A stretch of 64,000 nucleotides of DNA from G963674665 sp963674665 (GTDB taxonomy: Bacteria > Desulfobacterota > Desulfovibrionia > Desulfovibrionales > Desulfovibrionaceae): contig CAXXPL010000009.1 in NCBI GenBank assembly GCA_963674665.2, positions 186,001-250,000 on the forward strand. Reading direction: 5' to 3'. This document shows, piece by piece, positions 25,625 through 34,494 of the stretch (within the stretch, counting starts at the first letter, position 1; every line of letters begins with the position of its first letter). A program made the translations under genes and the position numbers. The notes beneath the pieces were generated by a model. That model was not told the DNA's origin and made no database searches. It saw only the letters and a list, made by a program, of their open reading frames with translations.

Positions 25625-25654
25625 GGGGGAGCCGTGAGCAAACGGCTTCCCCTC
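25625..25654 (-). terminator. Hairpin between convergent genes, family A relative
   Basis: GGGGGAGCCGT pairs with ACGGCTTCCCC. Read on the minus strand it has the family A outline (GTGAGGGGAAGCC then GGCTCCCCCTTC). It lies 27 bases past the HAD gene stop and 38 past the reductase stop. Confidence 0.6.
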
Positions 25655-25680
25655 ACGCTTATCGCCTTTGCTGCCCGCCG

Positions 25681-26334
25681 TTATATGAATAATTCAAAAG
25701 GAAACTCGTCGCCTGTAATCAGGAGATGGTCCACGTCGTAGTCCGGGTCCAGGGCGGCTTCCAGGGCATGGGGCCAGCCGCACACGATGCAGCCCGCGGC
25801 CCGGGCCGATCGAACGCCCACCAGGGAATCCTCCACCACCAGGCATTCCTCCGGAGGCAGGTTGGCCAACTGCGCGGACAGGCGGTAGGGCTCGGGGTCG
25901 GGCTTGCCGTTCCGGATGTCCTCGCCCGATACCAGGAAGGCGAAGGTGTTGGTCAGGCCCAGGATCGCGACGTTGGCCCGCAGCACCGCCTTTTCGCCGT
26001 TGGACACGCAGGCCTGGGGCACTTCATACAGGGCCAGGCGACGGACGATGCGCAGGGCGCGCTCCATCCCCATGTCCGGGGTGAGGCGCTTGATGTAGCG
26101 CGCCTCGCAGATGGAGCGGAAGTTGGCTTCCGTGGCCCCCTGGTTCAGCAAGGGCGCGAGGATGCGCCACTTTTCGGGCATGGTCTTGCCCATGAGCCGT
26201 ACATTGTCCTCGGGTGTCAGGCGCAGGCCATGCTCCGCGCACCAGTCCCGGATGACGATGTAGTGCAGTTCCTCGGTGTCGATGAGCGTTCCGTCCATGT
26301 CCCAGAACACAGCGCATGCTTTTCTTTCGGACAT
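25681..26334 (-). CDS. HAD-superfamily phosphatase
   Basis: A 217-residue hydrolase with the nucleophile motif FWDMDGTLIDTEE, motif II VSNGEK, the Lys of GKPDPEPYRLS and the motif III-IV region LVVEDSLVGVRSARAAG, a subclass I cap as in beta-phosphoglucomutase-like enzymes. It starts one base after the regulator stop and ends the ugp-type operon. A glycerol-3-phosphate or sugar-phosphate substrate is plausible but unproven. Confidence 0.85.
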   Translation of the reverse strand: MSERKACAVFWDMDGTLIDTEELHYIVIRDWCAEHGLRLTPEDNVRLMGKTMPEKWRILAPLLNQGATEANFRSICEARYIKRLTPDMGMERALRIVRRLALYEVPQACVSNGEKAVLRANVAILGLTNTFAFLVSGEDIRNGKPDPEPYRLSAQLANLPPEECLVVEDSLVGVRSARAAGCIVCGWPHALEAALDPDYDVDHLLITGDEFPFELFI

Positions 26335-26335
26335 T

Positions 26336-27280
26336 CTATCCCGCCTGCCCGCCGGTCACGAGCCCGGCGGCGGTTTGTTCGTCGGTAACCAGGACGTCGG
26401 TGTAACCGCCCCCAAGCGCGGCCTTGAGGATTGGCAGCTTGTGCTGTCCTCCGGCGGCCACGATCTTCGTGGGGATGGTCTTGAGCTTTTCCAGCTTGGC
26501 GCCCATGAAGCGCCGGTTAAGGGAATGGTCCACGGGGCGGCCTTCGGCGTCCAGAAAATAACCGAATAGCTCGCCCACAGCGCCGTGCTCCCGCAGATCC
26601 ATCCACTCCTCCTGGCTCACCGCTCCCAACTTCAGATTGGTGGACTTGGTGGACAGGTCACCGGTGCCGATGAGGGCCACGTCCACGTCCCCGGCCCGGG
26701 CAAAGATGTCGGCGAACATGGGCTGGGTCATAAGCGTCTCGCGTACCTCCTCGCTTGTTACGTACATGGGGGCGGCGATGTAGTAGCAGGCGCTGGAGGA
26801 GAGCTTGCGCGCCATGGTGGCGGCCACGTCGTAGGGTGTGGTGGTGGAACTGTTGGGCAGGCCGCCGAACAGGGAGATCAGGGTCAGGCCTTCCAGTTCC
26901 ACGGGGCTGACGCCGCGCCATGCCCAGCGCATGGTTGTGCCCCATCCCAGGCCAACTGTCTGATTGCTGCGCAGGATGGTGGAGAGGTATTCCCCGGCCT
27001 GTTTGCCGATGACCTGGTTGACCTTGCGCTCCTTGGCCGGGGTGGGAACCACCACGGCCCGGGTGAGCCCCCATCTGTTCTCCAGGGCGTGCTCCAGGCG
27101 GGCGCAGGCCGCGCCCACGTCTATGGAAATGCGAACGATGCCGGACTGCTTGCACTGCTGTAGGATACGGTTCACGCGGGCGCGCGTCAGCTGCATGCGC
27201 TCGGCTATCTCTGCCTGAGTGAGCTCTTCCTGGTAATAGGCCCAGGCCACCCGTGCGCTCAATTCGTCTTCTGAATACAC
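26336..27280 (-). CDS. SorC/DeoR-type sugar-binding transcriptional regulator
   Basis: A 314-residue repressor or activator. The N-terminal helix-turn-helix is LTQAEIAERMQLTRARVNRIL; the rest is the SorC sugar-phosphate-binding domain (VGLGWGTTMRWAWRGVSP, FGGLPNSSTTTPYDVAATMA). GTG 27280 is favoured since GAGGG lies just upstream; a TTG at 27328 has no such site. It lies within the ugp-type operon between ugpC and the phosphatase, so it probably responds to a phosphorylated polyol or sugar from this pathway. Confidence 0.85.
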   Translation of the reverse strand: MYSEDELSARVAWAYYQEELTQAEIAERMQLTRARVNRILQQCKQSGIVRISIDVGAACARLEHALENRWGLTRAVVVPTPAKERKVNQVIGKQAGEYLSTILRSNQTVGLGWGTTMRWAWRGVSPVELEGLTLISLFGGLPNSSTTTPYDVAATMARKLSSSACYYIAAPMYVTSEEVRETLMTQPMFADIFARAGDVDVALIGTGDLSTKSTNLKLGAVSQEEWMDLREHGAVGELFGYFLDAEGRPVDHSLNRRFMGAKLEKLKTIPTKIVAAGGQHKLPILKAALGGGYTDVLVTDEQTAAGLVTGGQAG

Positions 27281-27348
27281 GATATCCCTCGCATCCGGGG
27301 TTGATTTCAGGTCGTTCCCAGGCGGCAACGCAACAAGAGGCGTTACGG

Positions 27349-28419
27349 TCAGAGTGTGAAATCCACATCTATCCGTTTGCCGGTTGTTGCGTCAAATACG
27401 TGCAGGGCTTCCAGAGGCAGGCAAAGGGGAAGGTCGTCGCCCTCTCGGATGGCCATTTCCGGCTCCACCTGCAGCAGGAGCATGTCGCCAGAGCGCATGC
27501 GGCAATGCACAACGGTGTGCCCTCCAAGGGGTTCCACAAGCTCCACCGTGCCGCTTGTACTACCGGGTTCCTGGCCGTTGGACACGCTTACCTTTCTGGG
27601 GCGGATGCCTATAGTGAGCTCTTGGGGCGGGTCCCTGTCAGCGGTGAGGGTCAGGCCGTCAACCTTCACGTGACGGCCTTCGGCCCGCCCCCGCAGCAGA
27701 TTCATGCCCGGGGAGCCGATGAACCCGGCCACGAACGAGGACTGTGGCCTGTTGTAGATCTCGTGGGGCGTGCCGATCTGCTCCACTTTGCCGTCGCGCA
27801 GGGCCATGATGCGCTGCCCCAGGGTCATGGCCTCCACCTGGTCGTGGGTGACGTAGACGAATGTATTGCCCAGCCGGGCGTGCAGTTGCTTCAGTTCCAC
27901 GCGCATCTGCCCTCTGAGCTTGGCGTCCAGATTGGAGAGGGGTTCGTCGAACAGGAATACCTTGGGATTGCGCACGATAGCGCGCCCCATGGCCACGCGC
28001 TGCCGCTGCCCCCCGGACAGGGCGCGGGGCTTGCGCTCCAGGTATTCCTCCAGGCCCAGAATCTCCGCTGCCTTGCGTACCCGCTCGTCGATCTCCGCCC
28101 TGGGGGTCCGGCGAACCTTCAGGCCGTAGGCCATGTTCCTGTACACGCTCATGTGGGGGTACAGGGCGTAGTTCTGGAACACCATGGCGATGTCGCGGTC
28201 CTTTGGCTCCAGGCCGTTCACCACCTTGCCGTCGATGGCGATGTCTCCGGCCGTGATCCGCTCCAGTCCGGCGATCATGCGCAGGATGGTGGATTTGCCG
28301 CAGCCCGAGGGCCCCACCAGCACAAGGAACTCGCCGTCCCGGATGTCCAGGTCCACGCCGTGCACCACTTCGGTGGTGGCGTAGGATTTGCGTATGCCTT
28401 TCAGTCGTATTTCAGCCAT
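27349..28419 (-). CDS. ugpC: ABC transporter ATP-binding protein UgpC
   Basis: A 356-residue MalK/UgpC-type ATPase. Walker A is GPSGCGKST, the signature LSGGQRQRVAMGRA, Walker B VFLFDEPLSNLDAKLR, and the switch THDQVEAMT; a TOBE-type regulatory domain follows. It energises uptake of sn-glycerol-3-phosphate or glycerophosphodiesters through UgpA and UgpE. Its start is 26 bases after the ugpE stop. Confidence 0.92.
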   Translation of the reverse strand: MAEIRLKGIRKSYATTEVVHGVDLDIRDGEFLVLVGPSGCGKSTILRMIAGLERITAGDIAIDGKVVNGLEPKDRDIAMVFQNYALYPHMSVYRNMAYGLKVRRTPRAEIDERVRKAAEILGLEEYLERKPRALSGGQRQRVAMGRAIVRNPKVFLFDEPLSNLDAKLRGQMRVELKQLHARLGNTFVYVTHDQVEAMTLGQRIMALRDGKVEQIGTPHEIYNRPQSSFVAGFIGSPGMNLLRGRAEGRHVKVDGLTLTADRDPPQELTIGIRPRKVSVSNGQEPGSTSGTVELVEPLGGHTVVHCRMRSGDMLLLQVEPEMAIREGDDLPLCLPLEALHVFDATTGKRIDVDFTL

Positions 28420-28445
28420 TTTGCGGGCTCCCTTGCGTCAGGAAG

Positions 28446-29293
28446 TTATTTCTCGGTCTCAACCAGACCCTTGACGAACAGCCGCTGCATGAACACCACC
28501 ACCAGTACGGGGGGCAGCAGGCCCATGATGGCCGCGCCCATGATCAGGTTCCACTGGGGGATGGCGTCGGGCACGCTCACGGCTCGCTGCAGGCCCATGA
28601 CCATGGTGTACATCGACTCGTCGTTGGTGATGATCAGGGGCCACAGGTACTGGTTCCAGCCGTAGATGAACAGGATGACGAACATGGCCGCCATGTTGGT
28701 GCGCGACAGCGGCAGGATGTGATCCCAGAAGAAGCGGAAGGGGCCGGCCCCGTCGATGCGCGCAGCCTCGAACAATTCGTCCGGGATGGTCAGGTAGAAC
28801 TGCCGGAACAAGAACGTGGCCGTGGCCGAGGCCGTAAGGGGCAGGATCAGCCCCGTGTAGGTGTTCAGCATGTTCAGCCTGGAGACGATCTCGAAGGTGG
28901 GCAGGATGCGCACCTCGACCGGCAGCATCAGGGTGATGAAGATCATCCAGAAGAACAGCTGCCTGAAGGGGGAAGCGGAAGAACACCACGGCATAGGCCG
29001 CGATGAGCGACACCGCGAGCTTGCCCACGGTGATGCCCAGGGCCATGATCACGCTGTTCACCAGCATGGGGCCCATGGCCGGGATGCCGAATGTGGACCC
29101 GCCCCCCGTGAGTAGTGCGACGTAGTTTTTCCAGGCCTCGGAGCCGAACCACAGGGGGGATGCTGGTGAGCACCTCCCGGGCCGTGTGCGTGGAGGCCAT
29201 CAGCGCCAGGTAGATGGGAAACGCCACCAGCAGCGTCCCCATGATCAGGATGGCGTGCATCAGGATCGTGCGCCAGGTTGTCTTGCGTACCAT
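28446..29293 (-). pseudogene. ugpE: ABC permease UgpE with two +1 frameshifts
   Basis: Three frames in series match one UgpE permease of about 282 residues: MVRKTTWRTILMHAILIMG to LTSIP, then LWFGSEAWKNYVALLTGG to VVFFRFP, then RQLFFWMIFITLMLPVEVRI to the end KGLVETEK. Both joints are at C-runs on the coding strand, six C (plus 29154-29159) and five C (plus 28968-28972), each one base too long. The EAA loop LFEAARIDGAGPFRFFW is intact. GAGGAGG precedes ATG 29293. Because all neighbours are intact, a consensus error is as likely as real loss; if real, the importer lacks half its membrane channel. Confidence 0.88.
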
Positions 29294-29303
29294 CACACCC
29301 TCC

Positions 29304-30188
29304 TCAGTATTGCACCCGGCGCTCGATGAACCGGAACTGGACAATGGTGAGCACCATGACGATGGCCATGAGGATCACGGATTGCGCCGCACTGCCGCCA
29401 AGGTCCAGGCCGATGAAGCCGTCGTTGAACACCTTGAAGATCAGGGTGGCGGTGGCAGTGCCCGGGCCGCCCTGGGTCACGGCGTGGATGATGCCGAAGG
29501 TCTCGAAAAAGGCGTAGATTACGTTGACCACCAACAGGAAGAAAGTCGTGGGGGACAGCAGCGGAAACACCACGGTGAAAAAGCGGGTGATGGGGCCTGC
29601 GCCGTCAATGGCCGCAGACTCCATGAGGGACTTGGGAATGGCCTGCAGCCCGGCGAGGAAGAAGTGAAAATTGTAGGAGATCTGTTTCCAGGCAGCGGCG
29701 ATCACCACCAGCATCATGGCCTGGGCGCCATTGACGTGGTAGTCCCAGACAATGCCCGTGCCCTGAAGCAGATAGGCAATTATGCCGCCTGTGGGGTGGA
29801 AGATGAACAGCCACAGAATACCGGCCAACGGGGGCGCAACGGCATAGGGCAGGATGGTAAAGGTTTTGTAGGTCTTGGCGCCCTTGATGGCGTGGTCGGC
29901 CAGCACGGCCAGAAGCAGCGCCGTGGTCAGGCTGAGCACGATGGTGGCCAGGCTGAACACCATGGTGACCTTGAAGGACTCGTAATACAGCGGATCCTGG
30001 AACAGGGTCCGGAAGTTGTCCAGCCACACGAACTGGCTCTCCAGGCCAAAGGGGTCCTCCAGATACACGGACTGCTTGATGGCCTGGAACGCGGGCCAAA
30101 AGAAGAATATCAGGATCACGACCAACTGCGGTGCGATGAACACATAGGCCGGCCATCTGTTCCTGAACGAAACGCGCTTATCTTGCAT
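29304..30188 (-). CDS. ugpA: ABC permease UgpA
   Basis: A 294-residue inner-membrane permease with about six membrane segments, beginning FRNRWPAYVFIAPQLVVILI and with the EAA loop LMESAAIDGAGPITRFFTVV. ATG 30188 matches the usual family start (DKRVSFRNRW); I see no good ribosome site before it. The gene ends 10 bases before the ugpE start. Confidence 0.9.
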   Translation of the reverse strand: MQDKRVSFRNRWPAYVFIAPQLVVILIFFFWPAFQAIKQSVYLEDPFGLESQFVWLDNFRTLFQDPLYYESFKVTMVFSLATIVLSLTTALLLAVLADHAIKGAKTYKTFTILPYAVAPPLAGILWLFIFHPTGGIIAYLLQGTGIVWDYHVNGAQAMMLVVIAAAWKQISYNFHFFLAGLQAIPKSLMESAAIDGAGPITRFFTVVFPLLSPTTFFLLVVNVIYAFFETFGIIHAVTQGGPGTATATLIFKVFNDGFIGLDLGGSAAQSVILMAIVMVLTIVQFRFIERRVQY

Positions 30189-30308
30189 GGCGGTAGAGGA
30201 GGTTAGGATTAGTAATGGCATTGCGCCAGGAGAAACCATTTCACAATGGTCCTTCCACATCCAAAGTCTGGTTACGGCACAAGTCCCCAAAGTTTTTATG
30301 AGGGGGGC

Positions 30309-30340
30309 GGAGGGAGCCCTTGATCAGCGGAGCCCCCTCC
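30309..30340 (-). terminator. Hairpin between ugpB and ugpA
   Basis: GGAGGG and CCCTCC with inner pairing, read on the minus strand into GCCCCCCTCATAAAAACTTT, a tail like that of family A. It lies 29 bases past the ugpB stop. A worn family A copy (AGAAACCATT, AATGGTCCTTCC) is at about 30225-30260. Partial termination here would favour binding protein over permeases. Confidence 0.45.
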
Positions 30341-30368
30341 GGATGTGCTCACAATCTATCGAGTGTAT

Positions 30369-31688
30369 CTAGTTGTTGGCCTTTTCGAACTTGCGCAGTA
30401 GCGCGTTGCCGCGCTCCACCGCACTGTCCAGGGCGTCCTTGGCGGACTTGCTGCCGGACCACACGTTCTCCAGCTCCTCGTTGATGATGTCGCGGGTCTG
30501 CACATAGTTGCCGAAACGCAGTCCTTTGGAGTTCGGGGTGGGGGCGTGCAGGGTCATCTGCTTGATGGCCACCTCGGCGTCAGGCATCTTGTCGTAGTAG
30601 CCCTGCTTCTTGCTCAGTTCGTAGGCGGCGTAGGTGATGGGCAGGTAGCCGGTGAACTGGTGCCAGTCGGCCTGGATCTCGGGAGAGGAGAGGAACTTCA
30701 GGAATTCTGCCACGCCTTTGTATTCGGCCTTGTCGTGCTTGGCCAGGACCCATAGGGTGGCGCCGCCGATGATGGAGTTCTGGGGCTCCTTAGCGACGTC
30801 GGGCCAGTAGGGGAGCATGGTGATGCCCAGCTCGAACTTGGCGCCGTCCTTGATACCGGCCAGGGAGGCGGAGGAGTTCATTTGGAAGGCGGTCTCGCCG
30901 TTGATGAACATGACGTTGGAGTCGGAGCGGCGGCCGCCGTACTTGAATATGTTGTCCTTCTGCCATTCGGCCAACTGGGCGATGTGCTTCACCTGGGCCT
31001 CGCCGTTGAAGGTGAACTCGGTGCCCAGGCCGCCGAAGCCGTTCTCCAGGGTGCCAAGAGGCAGGTTGTGCCAGGCCGAGAAGTTCTCGATCTGCACCCA
31101 GGACTGCCAGCCGGTGGTGAAGCCGAACTTCACGGCACCGGCCTCGACCATCTTCTTGCCGGCTTCGGCCAGTTCGGGCCAGGTGCGGGGGGGATTGTTG
31201 GGATCCAGACCGGCCTTTTTCATGGCGTCCTTGTTGTAGTACATCACCGGAGTGGAACTGTTGAACGGCATGGACAGCATCTTGCCGTCCGTGGTGGTGT
31301 AGTACGCGGCCACGCCGTCCAGGAACGTGCTGGTGTCGAAATCCATACCCATGTCCGCCATGAGCTGGTACACGGGGTACACCGCGCCCTTGGCCGCCAT
31401 CATGGAAGCGGTGCCGACCTCGAACACCTGCACCAGGTGGGGGTGGTCGCCGGCGCGGAAAGCTGCGATGGCAGCGGTCATGGTCTCGGTGTAGTTGCCC
31501 TTGTACACGGGCTTTACCACGAACTCGCTTTGGGACTCGTTGAACTTGTTGGCGATCTCGTCGACCTTTTCCCCCAGCTTGCCGCCCATGGCGTGCCAGA
31601 AGGAGATCTCCGTGGCGGCGGAAGCGGCCGCCACGCTCAAGACCATGACCAGGGCGGCCAGCATCAGAACCATACCTAACTTTTTCAT
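30369..31688 (-). CDS. ugpB: Glycerol-3-phosphate-type binding protein UgpB
   Basis: A 439-residue periplasmic protein with a signal peptide of about 24 residues (ending ASAA before TEISFWHAMGG). The opening ISFWHAMGGKLGEKVDEIA and MPFNSSTPVMYYNKDAMKKA are typical of UgpB-like family 1 binding proteins. ATG 31688 follows GGAGGG. Encoded between ugpQ and the permeases, it should bind sn-glycerol-3-phosphate or intact glycerophosphodiesters. Confidence 0.92.
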   Translation of the reverse strand: MKKLGMVLMLAALVMVLSVAAASAATEISFWHAMGGKLGEKVDEIANKFNESQSEFVVKPVYKGNYTETMTAAIAAFRAGDHPHLVQVFEVGTASMMAAKGAVYPVYQLMADMGMDFDTSTFLDGVAAYYTTTDGKMLSMPFNSSTPVMYYNKDAMKKAGLDPNNPPRTWPELAEAGKKMVEAGAVKFGFTTGWQSWVQIENFSAWHNLPLGTLENGFGGLGTEFTFNGEAQVKHIAQLAEWQKDNIFKYGGRRSDSNVMFINGETAFQMNSSASLAGIKDGAKFELGITMLPYWPDVAKEPQNSIIGGATLWVLAKHDKAEYKGVAEFLKFLSSPEIQADWHQFTGYLPITYAAYELSKKQGYYDKMPDAEVAIKQMTLHAPTPNSKGLRFGNYVQTRDIINEELENVWSGSKSAKDALDSAVERGNALLRKFEKANN

Positions 31689-31763
31689 TGTCGAACCCTC
31701 CGGATACTTGTGTTGTTTGCGTGCATGTAAAAGAAAACGCCCCAAAATCAGGGGCGTTGTTCA

Positions 31764-32585
31764 TCAATGTCGGCCGTACACCATATCCTTGGCGCGGCCG
31801 GGGAAGTCGGAGATCAGGCCTGTGACGCCCCACTGGTGCAGGCGGCCGATTGCCTCGCCCTCGTTCACTGTCCAGACGTTCAGGTCGAAGCCCGCGTCCA
31901 TGGCCTGGCGCGCCATGTCGTGCTTCAGCTTTGTGTGGTCGGGGTGGATGGCCTCGGCCCGGATGTGGGATGCCTGCTCCAACACCTCCTCTGTGATGTC
32001 CGCCACCAGATACCCCACCGGGAAATCAGGGAGCAGTTCGCGGAAGCGTACAAGGTAGTCGAAACGGAAGCAGGACATCATGGAGCCAGGGAGCAGCCCG
32101 GCTTTGGCGATGGCCTCGGCGGCGCTGTCCACGATGCTGTCGCCCAGATGCCCCTCCATGTCCTTTATCTCGATGTTGAGCATGAGGCCGAGCTTCCTGG
32201 CCAGGTCCATGGCCTGAGCCAGGGTGGTCACCGCCTCGCCGCAGTATGACGCTGCAAGTTCGGAGCTAACCGTGCCGCTGGAGATTTGCTGGAAGGGGTC
32301 GTGCTGCCAGAACCAGGAGCCAAAGCTCAGGCGTTTGAGCTGGTCAAAGGTGTAGCTGGACACGTTGTGCGGCCCCGCGCTTCCGAAGATTCTCCCCGCG
32401 TCCGTGGTGCGGTCCAGGGCCATGTCGTGGAGCACCACGAACTGCCCGTCCGAGGTCATGCGGATGTCGATTTCCCAGCCGTGGGCTTTCTGCTCCGCAG
32501 CCACGCGCCCCGCCGCCAGGGTGTTTTCCGGCGCCACGGACCTGGCGCCCCGATGCGCCCAGATCAAGGGGCGTTTTGTCTCCAA
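31764..32585 (-). CDS. ugpQ: Glycerophosphodiester phosphodiesterase UgpQ
   Basis: A 273-residue phosphodiesterase. The catalytic set is WAHRGARSVAPENT, EIDIRMTSDGQFVVLHD and MLNIEIKD. It has no signal peptide, so it acts in the cytoplasm, splitting imported diesters into glycerol-3-phosphate and an alcohol. Start is TTG 32585 with GAGGAG seven bases before it; frames further up are non-coding in character. It is the first gene of the operon, 75 bases before ugpB, whereas in enterobacteria ugpQ is last. Confidence 0.9.
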   Translation of the reverse strand: METKRPLIWAHRGARSVAPENTLAAGRVAAEQKAHGWEIDIRMTSDGQFVVLHDMALDRTTDAGRIFGSAGPHNVSSYTFDQLKRLSFGSWFWQHDPFQQISSGTVSSELAASYCGEAVTTLAQAMDLARKLGLMLNIEIKDMEGHLGDSIVDSAAEAIAKAGLLPGSMMSCFRFDYLVRFRELLPDFPVGYLVADITEEVLEQASHIRAEAIHPDHTKLKHDMARQAMDAGFDLNVWTVNEGEAIGRLHQWGVTGLISDFPGRAKDMVYGRH

Positions 32586-32984
32586 GATGAACTCCTCGAG
32601 TTGAAATTCCGTATAGCAATCGCCTAAACATATTTTTTTTATTCGGACAAAAGTCAAGAGAATCGGAGCGATGTCACCGAAATGTCGCATGTGTTGAGAA
32701 GATGATTTAATACACTGAAAAAATTGAAATAATATGCGACACAATATCGCAACAAAAAAGCTGTTCCCATCATTTCAAATGTTCACAGAAAATACTTTTG
32801 ACATGTTCATGCGCAAACAAGGCAGGGGAATTGATCAAATTGAAGGAGGGATGACGGACATCTTAGGGGGCAGCGGAAAGCTGAACTTCAAAGAAACTGC
32901 CCGGCCATTGGTTTAGCTGACCGGGCTTTCAGGATAACGGGAATGGTGCCTGGGTAATCGACCCTGGCTCGATGAGGTTTCTTC
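32586..32984. other. Intergenic region with a Pho-box-like direct repeat
   Basis: No gene seen. ATGTCAC-CGAA-ATGTCGC at 32671-32688 is a 7-4-7 direct repeat with the 11-base period of a Pho box, about 90 bases upstream of ugpQ. It runs on the plus strand, opposite to ugpQ, which weakens the case. The rest is AT-rich. Confidence 0.35.
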
Positions 32985-33302
32985 TTATCGCCCCAGATGC
33001 CTGGCCACGAAGTCCGAGATCTCGTCCATGGCCTCGCTGGCTTCCTTAAACATGGGGGTGAGCAGGGGGTAGCAGTGGATCATGCCCTGCCCCGCACGGA
33101 ACAAGACCTCCACGCCGGCCTTGTGCGCCAGTTGGGCGAACCGCTCCCCGTCGTCATAGAGTTCGTCGTCCATGGCCGCGTTGATCAAAAGCGGCGGAAA
33201 GCCTCTGGGGTCGCCGAACAGTGGCGATATCAGCGGGTCGCGGCGATAGGCCTTGTCTGCGTAATGGTTGGCGAACACGCTCCAGGAGTCTTTTGGAGCC
33301 AC
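32985..33302 (-). pseudogene. Alpha/beta-hydrolase (esterase) C-terminal remnant
   Basis: About 105 residues match the end of HSL-type esterases: DPLISPLFGDPRGFPPLLI, a catalytic-type Asp in MDDELYDDGE and the His in GMIHCYPLLTPMF. The oxyanion HGGG and nucleophile GDSAG parts are absent and no good start exists upstream (a GTG at 33302 is the first), so this is a 5'-deleted gene. The product would be inactive. Confidence 0.7.
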
Positions 33303-33441
33303 TGAGCGTGCGTTACGGGTTATGTACCCCTTTTCAGGGAGCCACCTATTTCAAGGGATCAAGGGGTAACGTGACGGAATGGGGAAAACTGTTCCACGAT
33401 TATCCGAGGGACATGGCTGATAGAAAAGTGATGCCGCGCGT

Positions 33442-34359
33442 TCACGCACCCAGAGGGGCGAACAGCTCGGCGCGGTTTCGGCCGTTGCCCTTGGCCATGT
33501 ACAGCGCCTCGTCCGCGGCCTGGACAATATCCCCGGAGTGCTGCTCCTGGCGCGGGATAAAGCACGCCACGCCCTGGCTCAGGGAGACGTGTGGCCCCGC
33601 CTCGGAGTATTCGTGGGGGATGGCCAGCCCGGCAAGGCACATGCGGATCATGGCGGCGGTGTCCAGGGCTTCTCCGGAGTCGGTCGCCGGCAGTATGGCC
33701 GCGAACTCCTCACCCCCGTATCTGGCAACGAAATCAGAGCCCCGGCGCAAGGCGCCTGAAAGGCAGCGCCCCACCTTGCGCAAGCAGTCGTCTCCCTGCT
33801 TGTGACCGTAGTTATCGTTGAATTTCTTGAAGAAATCGATGTCCATCAGAACGAGGGACAGGGTCGTCCTGTTTCGCGCGGCCCGGGACCACTCCCGCTC
33901 CAGGACCTCGTCAAAACGGCGGCGGTTGGGGATGCCGGTGAGGCCGTCGATGCAGGCCTGCTTTTCCAGCAGGTCGCGCATGCGTTTCAGCTCCAGGTGG
34001 TTCCTGATGCGGGCCAGGGCGATGGGCATGCGAAAGGGCTTGGTCACGTAATCCACCGCCCCCAGCTCCAGACCCTTAGTCTCGTCCTCGTCCTCGGTGA
34101 GGCTGGTGATGAAGATGACGGGGGTGTGCATGGTGCGCTCGTCCGCCTTCAGACGGCGGCAGACCTCGAAGCCGTCCATGCCGGGCATCAGGATGTCCAG
34201 GAGCACGAGGTCGGGGTGGCAGTCGAGGATCGTCTCGATGGCCTCCTCGCCGCTCCTGGCGCTGCGGCAGGCGTACTCCCCTGAGAGATGCTTCTCCCAG
34301 AGCCGGATATTGGCCTTAACGTCATCCACGATCATGATGGTGGCTTTGTCGCTGGTCAT
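33442..34359 (-). CDS. PleD-like response regulator with GGDEF domain
   Basis: A 305-residue protein: receiver domain (about 1-120; phospho-acceptor Asp in LVLLDILMPGMDGFEV, Lys in VTKPF) and GGDEF domain (about 140-300; RYGGEEFAAIL). RGSD five residues earlier is an intact I-site. Phosphorylation should trigger c-di-GMP synthesis. ATG 34359 follows GGGAG. It is divergent from the giant kinase gene across only 135 bases, so the kinase may be its phosphodonor, though the kinase also has its own receivers and Hpt. Confidence 0.9.
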   Translation of the reverse strand: MTSDKATIMIVDDVKANIRLWEKHLSGEYACRSARSGEEAIETILDCHPDLVLLDILMPGMDGFEVCRRLKADERTMHTPVIFITSLTEDEDETKGLELGAVDYVTKPFRMPIALARIRNHLELKRMRDLLEKQACIDGLTGIPNRRRFDEVLEREWSRAARNRTTLSLVLMDIDFFKKFNDNYGHKQGDDCLRKVGRCLSGALRRGSDFVARYGGEEFAAILPATDSGEALDTAAMIRMCLAGLAIPHEYSEAGPHVSLSQGVACFIPRQEQHSGDIVQAADEALYMAKGNGRNRAELFAPLGA

Positions 34360-34398
34360 GATGTCCGCTCCCATGAACAATAACGACAATGAACAGAA

Positions 34399-34419
34399 GC
34401 TATGCTATACAAACATAGC
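34399..34419. promoter_or_regulatory. Inverted repeat between divergent signalling genes
   Basis: GCTATG and CATAGC are separated by nine bases. It lies 39 bases before the PleD-like start and 75 bases before the kinase start, where a shared regulator could act on both. Confidence 0.3.
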
Positions 34420-34494
34420 AGAAAAAAATCCCGCTAACAATGTCGTCTCCATCGAAAGTCGCAACAGGGGCGGCGGAAAAACCACGGGGCGGCC

